A stretch of DNA of 64,000 nt from Torreya grandis (Eukaryota > Streptophyta > Pinopsida > Cupressales > Taxaceae): assembly GCA_037957365.1 (NCBI GenBank), contig JARHVA010002004.1, positions 548,501 through 612,500 on the forward strand, written 5' to 3'. Positions 62,061 through 64,000 of this stretch are shown one piece after another. Every line of letters begins with the position of its first letter. Position 1 is the first letter of the stretch. The notes below the pieces were generated by a model. That model saw only the letters and a program-made list of their open reading frames with translations. It was not told where the DNA came from and ran no database searches. The position numbers and the translations under genes are program-made.

Positions 62061-62073
62061 GGCTTTGATACCA
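62061..62073 (-). other. Degenerate primer-binding site of E5
   Basis: The minus strand reads TGGTATCAAAGCC, one change from the standard sequence. Confidence 0.8.
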
Positions 62074-62075
62074 AT

Positions 62076-62531
62076 TTTTAGGAATATAAAACATAGATCA
62101 ATATTAATAAAATAAAATACAAAAAACACAACACAAAATAAAACTAGATCTAATGTGGTTCTCCCAAAATGGGCTATGTGTACACAAAAATAGCATGTTC
62201 TTCTCTTAGTTCAAAAAATGAGGGAATAAACCTGAAATACATCCACTATAGTTTCTTCTTCACTACCACTCAATGTGCTACCTTGAATACAATGCCCTCA
62301 TATCAAAGGAGGGTTACATATTAGTGCAAAATGCACTAAAATAATTTCTACCATTAGATTTGCAACCTAATAATGAATGGTCCCGATTTACTATGAAATC
62401 ACAATATGTTACAATACATTTTTCACCCACTTGGACCCCCATGTTGACCTTAGTGGTGGGAATTACCCCCCGTCCACACCTCCCATGTTAGAAATTGGGT
62501 ATTATAATAAGACATGCTCCACCATCCAATA
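62076..62531 (-). repeat. 5' LTR of E5
   Basis: 456 bp, ending CCAATA and followed by GTAAG (62532-62536). Confidence 0.88.
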
Positions 62532-62536
62532 GTAAG

Positions 62537-64000
62537 AAATGATGTCTGACTAGAATTTAAGGCTTAATCATTTTGAAATAATAACCTAGGATACTAAAAA
62601 ACATATTTCACCATTTGTAGAAAATTCTTAAATAAAAGACAAAGATTAGTACAACAAAAAACTTGTGAGGCTCATGATGAGTTGATGTAACCCCAAGAAC
62701 CATCAAAATAAATCATAGATGGATAAAAATATATATATTTTAATAGACATTTCAAACAACAATAAAAAACCCTATGACATTACGGCATGCTCAAAAACAT
62801 CAGTGGATATAGACATGGGTCTCCTAAAATGTGCATTTGTGAATCACAAGATGTGCACCCAATTTTTCATTTCTATGTAAGATAAAATAAATAAGCCCAT
62901 AATAATAAAAAAACATTATGTTTCCATTAAAAATTGTAAGTCAAAATAACTCATTCCAAATGATTCATAGATCAACTACACTAAAATCAACTATAGTTGA
63001 AGAATTCAAGAAATGATGGCAAGTCAAAATTTTATTTTTAAAATTTTAACAAAACATTAAAGCCATATTAATTTTTTTAAAATTATTTGGGTTATAACTG
63101 TAGTGAGGTATAAAAAACCTCATCTATATGCAATGATGGCAATTGACAGCAAGTAGGATTGTAGTCACTATTATTCTTCCTATCATCTTGTATGCCAAAC
63201 ACTTGATATCATCTTCCCTTCAAAAACAACACACATTCAATGTGATGACCCAATGGGAGAAAATAAGGGGTGATAGTGCATGAAGGTCAACATTAAATAG
63301 TGTAATGATCAAAGAATTAAATGGGAGGTAATGGGTAGTAATTTTAGGGTGCTGAGGCATTAATGCCTCATCACCTTGAATTGGGTGTATTCATTTTGTT
63401 GGGTTTTGCATTATTAACCAAAGTTTAAATGGTCAAATTTTGGTTCTCACTTGAATTTTTTTTTGTTATTTTACCATCATCGATTGATCGGACCTCCAAA
63501 ATGGCACCATAATGACCCCTTGCATGGAAATCAAAACCATGGGTCCATACTACCATGTGAGATGTTTAAAATAGGAATAAAATAGTTGATACATTAATAT
63601 ATCCATCAATGTCAACTTTATGTGTTTATGTGGCGTGGTTTAAATGACATATAAACACAAAATTAAATATCAAGACTTTTGACTCCTCTAGCTTAACGAG
63701 GTGTAGACAAAATAAAGTTGAAGAGACCAAATTAAAGTCCTTTTTTGTTTCTATGATCATAAATTTGATTTGATTTTAAACAAATCACTAAATAAATATT
63801 ATTTTTAAGTAAAATTATGAATTAAAAAATTGGAAGAAAAATTAAATTGAAGGCTTTGTTTTTCACTTTTTAATCTTTGAAAGCTTTTAGGAAGGATGTA
63901 TTTGATTTTTGAAAAGCCAGGTCTTCCTAAGTTAATGTTACTATTTGTATATTTTATTAACTTGGTAATCACTCTTAAAAAAATATGTTTGGAAATATGA
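62537..64000. other. Right flank of copia E5, segment B
   Basis: Matches 18604-20090 of segment A to the last base, apart from about 70 bp (compare 18813-18880) missing near 62790. No coding content is recognised. If the duplication is complete, DNA similar to 20090-23225 should follow outside the window. Confidence 0.75.

Larger units (their letters stand above)
51681..62531 (-). mobile_element. Ty1/copia retrotransposon relic E5, interrupted by a chromovirus
   Basis: Target-site copies GTAAG are intact on both sides (51676-51680 and 62532-62536). The 3' LTR is truncated (51681 to about 51890). Primer-binding site 62061-62073 (TGGTATCAAAGCC on the minus strand); 5' LTR 62076-62531. The chromodomain Ty3/gypsy element 53399-60613 sits inside the RT region. 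Near 61315 the sequence jumps from integrase straight to the gag end of the element, so protease, pre-integrase and the integrase core are deleted. Confidence 0.9.
50278..62759. repeat. Tandem unit 4 (carries copia E5 and the nested chromovirus)
   Basis: 12.5 kb including the 7.2-kb nested element. After ACATTTCAAACAA at its right end, sequence continues into the unique right flank (AAACCCTATGACATTACGG) as in segment A near 18787, not into another unit, so the array ends here. Confidence 0.85.
23226..64000 (+). repeat. Segment B of the large direct duplication (runs off the window)
   Basis: Same order and orientation as segment A (6005-20090). It is larger because the copia-bearing portion is repeated four times and because of insertions at 26470-27590 and 53399-60613. 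The left boundary lies at the shared TATTTACTATTG (6011 and 23232). Confidence 0.85.

Noticed and set aside
30797..62759. Five independent copia insertions
   Set aside because: The shared target site, shared 1.6-kb spacers and identical unit junctions are not expected from independent insertions.

Overview
The window is AT-rich, gene-poor nuclear DNA from a plant, most likely one with a large and slowly purged genome. A gymnosperm is my guess, from the style of the cytochrome P450 fragment and from the many old, heavily diverged LTR retrotransposons. Nothing bacterial, viral-episomal or organellar is visible. I found no intact host gene and no RNA gene. Everything recognisable is a pseudogene or a transposable element, and no coding element is intact.

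Layout. (1) 1-6000: AT-rich DNA with a degenerate minisatellite (1380-2270) and a minus-strand A-type cytochrome P450 pseudogene (about 2515-4263). (2) About 6005-20090: segment A of a large direct duplication. It holds, in order, a 1.16-kb LTR relic with a target-site duplication, a plus-strand Tat-type Ty3/gypsy integrase relic, a minus-strand plant mobile domain (PMD) relic, and a minus-strand Ty1/copia relic (E1). (3) 20090-23225: unassigned DNA with a PIF/Harbinger transposase relic; it may be the tail of segment A. (4) About 23226 to the window end: segment B, the diverged second copy of segment A in the same orientation and order. It lacks the LTR relic but has an empty site for it. In B the copia-bearing part is expanded into four head-to-tail units (30797-37335, 37336-43260, 43261-50277, 50278-62759), each carrying one copia relic (E2-E5). 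(5) A much younger 7,215-bp chromodomain Ty3/gypsy element (53399-60613) is nested in E5, with two 1,293-bp LTRs and an ACCTA target-site duplication.

Order of events inferred from nesting: a Tat-like element with an antisense PMD reading frame; a single copia insertion into flanking DNA (target site GTAAG); tandem amplification of that insertion with its flanks, and duplication of the whole locus; then the LTR relic inserting in A only and the chromovirus inserting in E5 only. The repeated GTAAG-like target site, and LTRs that resemble each other by side rather than by element, argue that E1-E5 descend from one insertion. I see no functional new system. The notable content is the structural history: the array, the empty site, a template-switch scar at 25488-25647 and a 31-nt poly-C tract.
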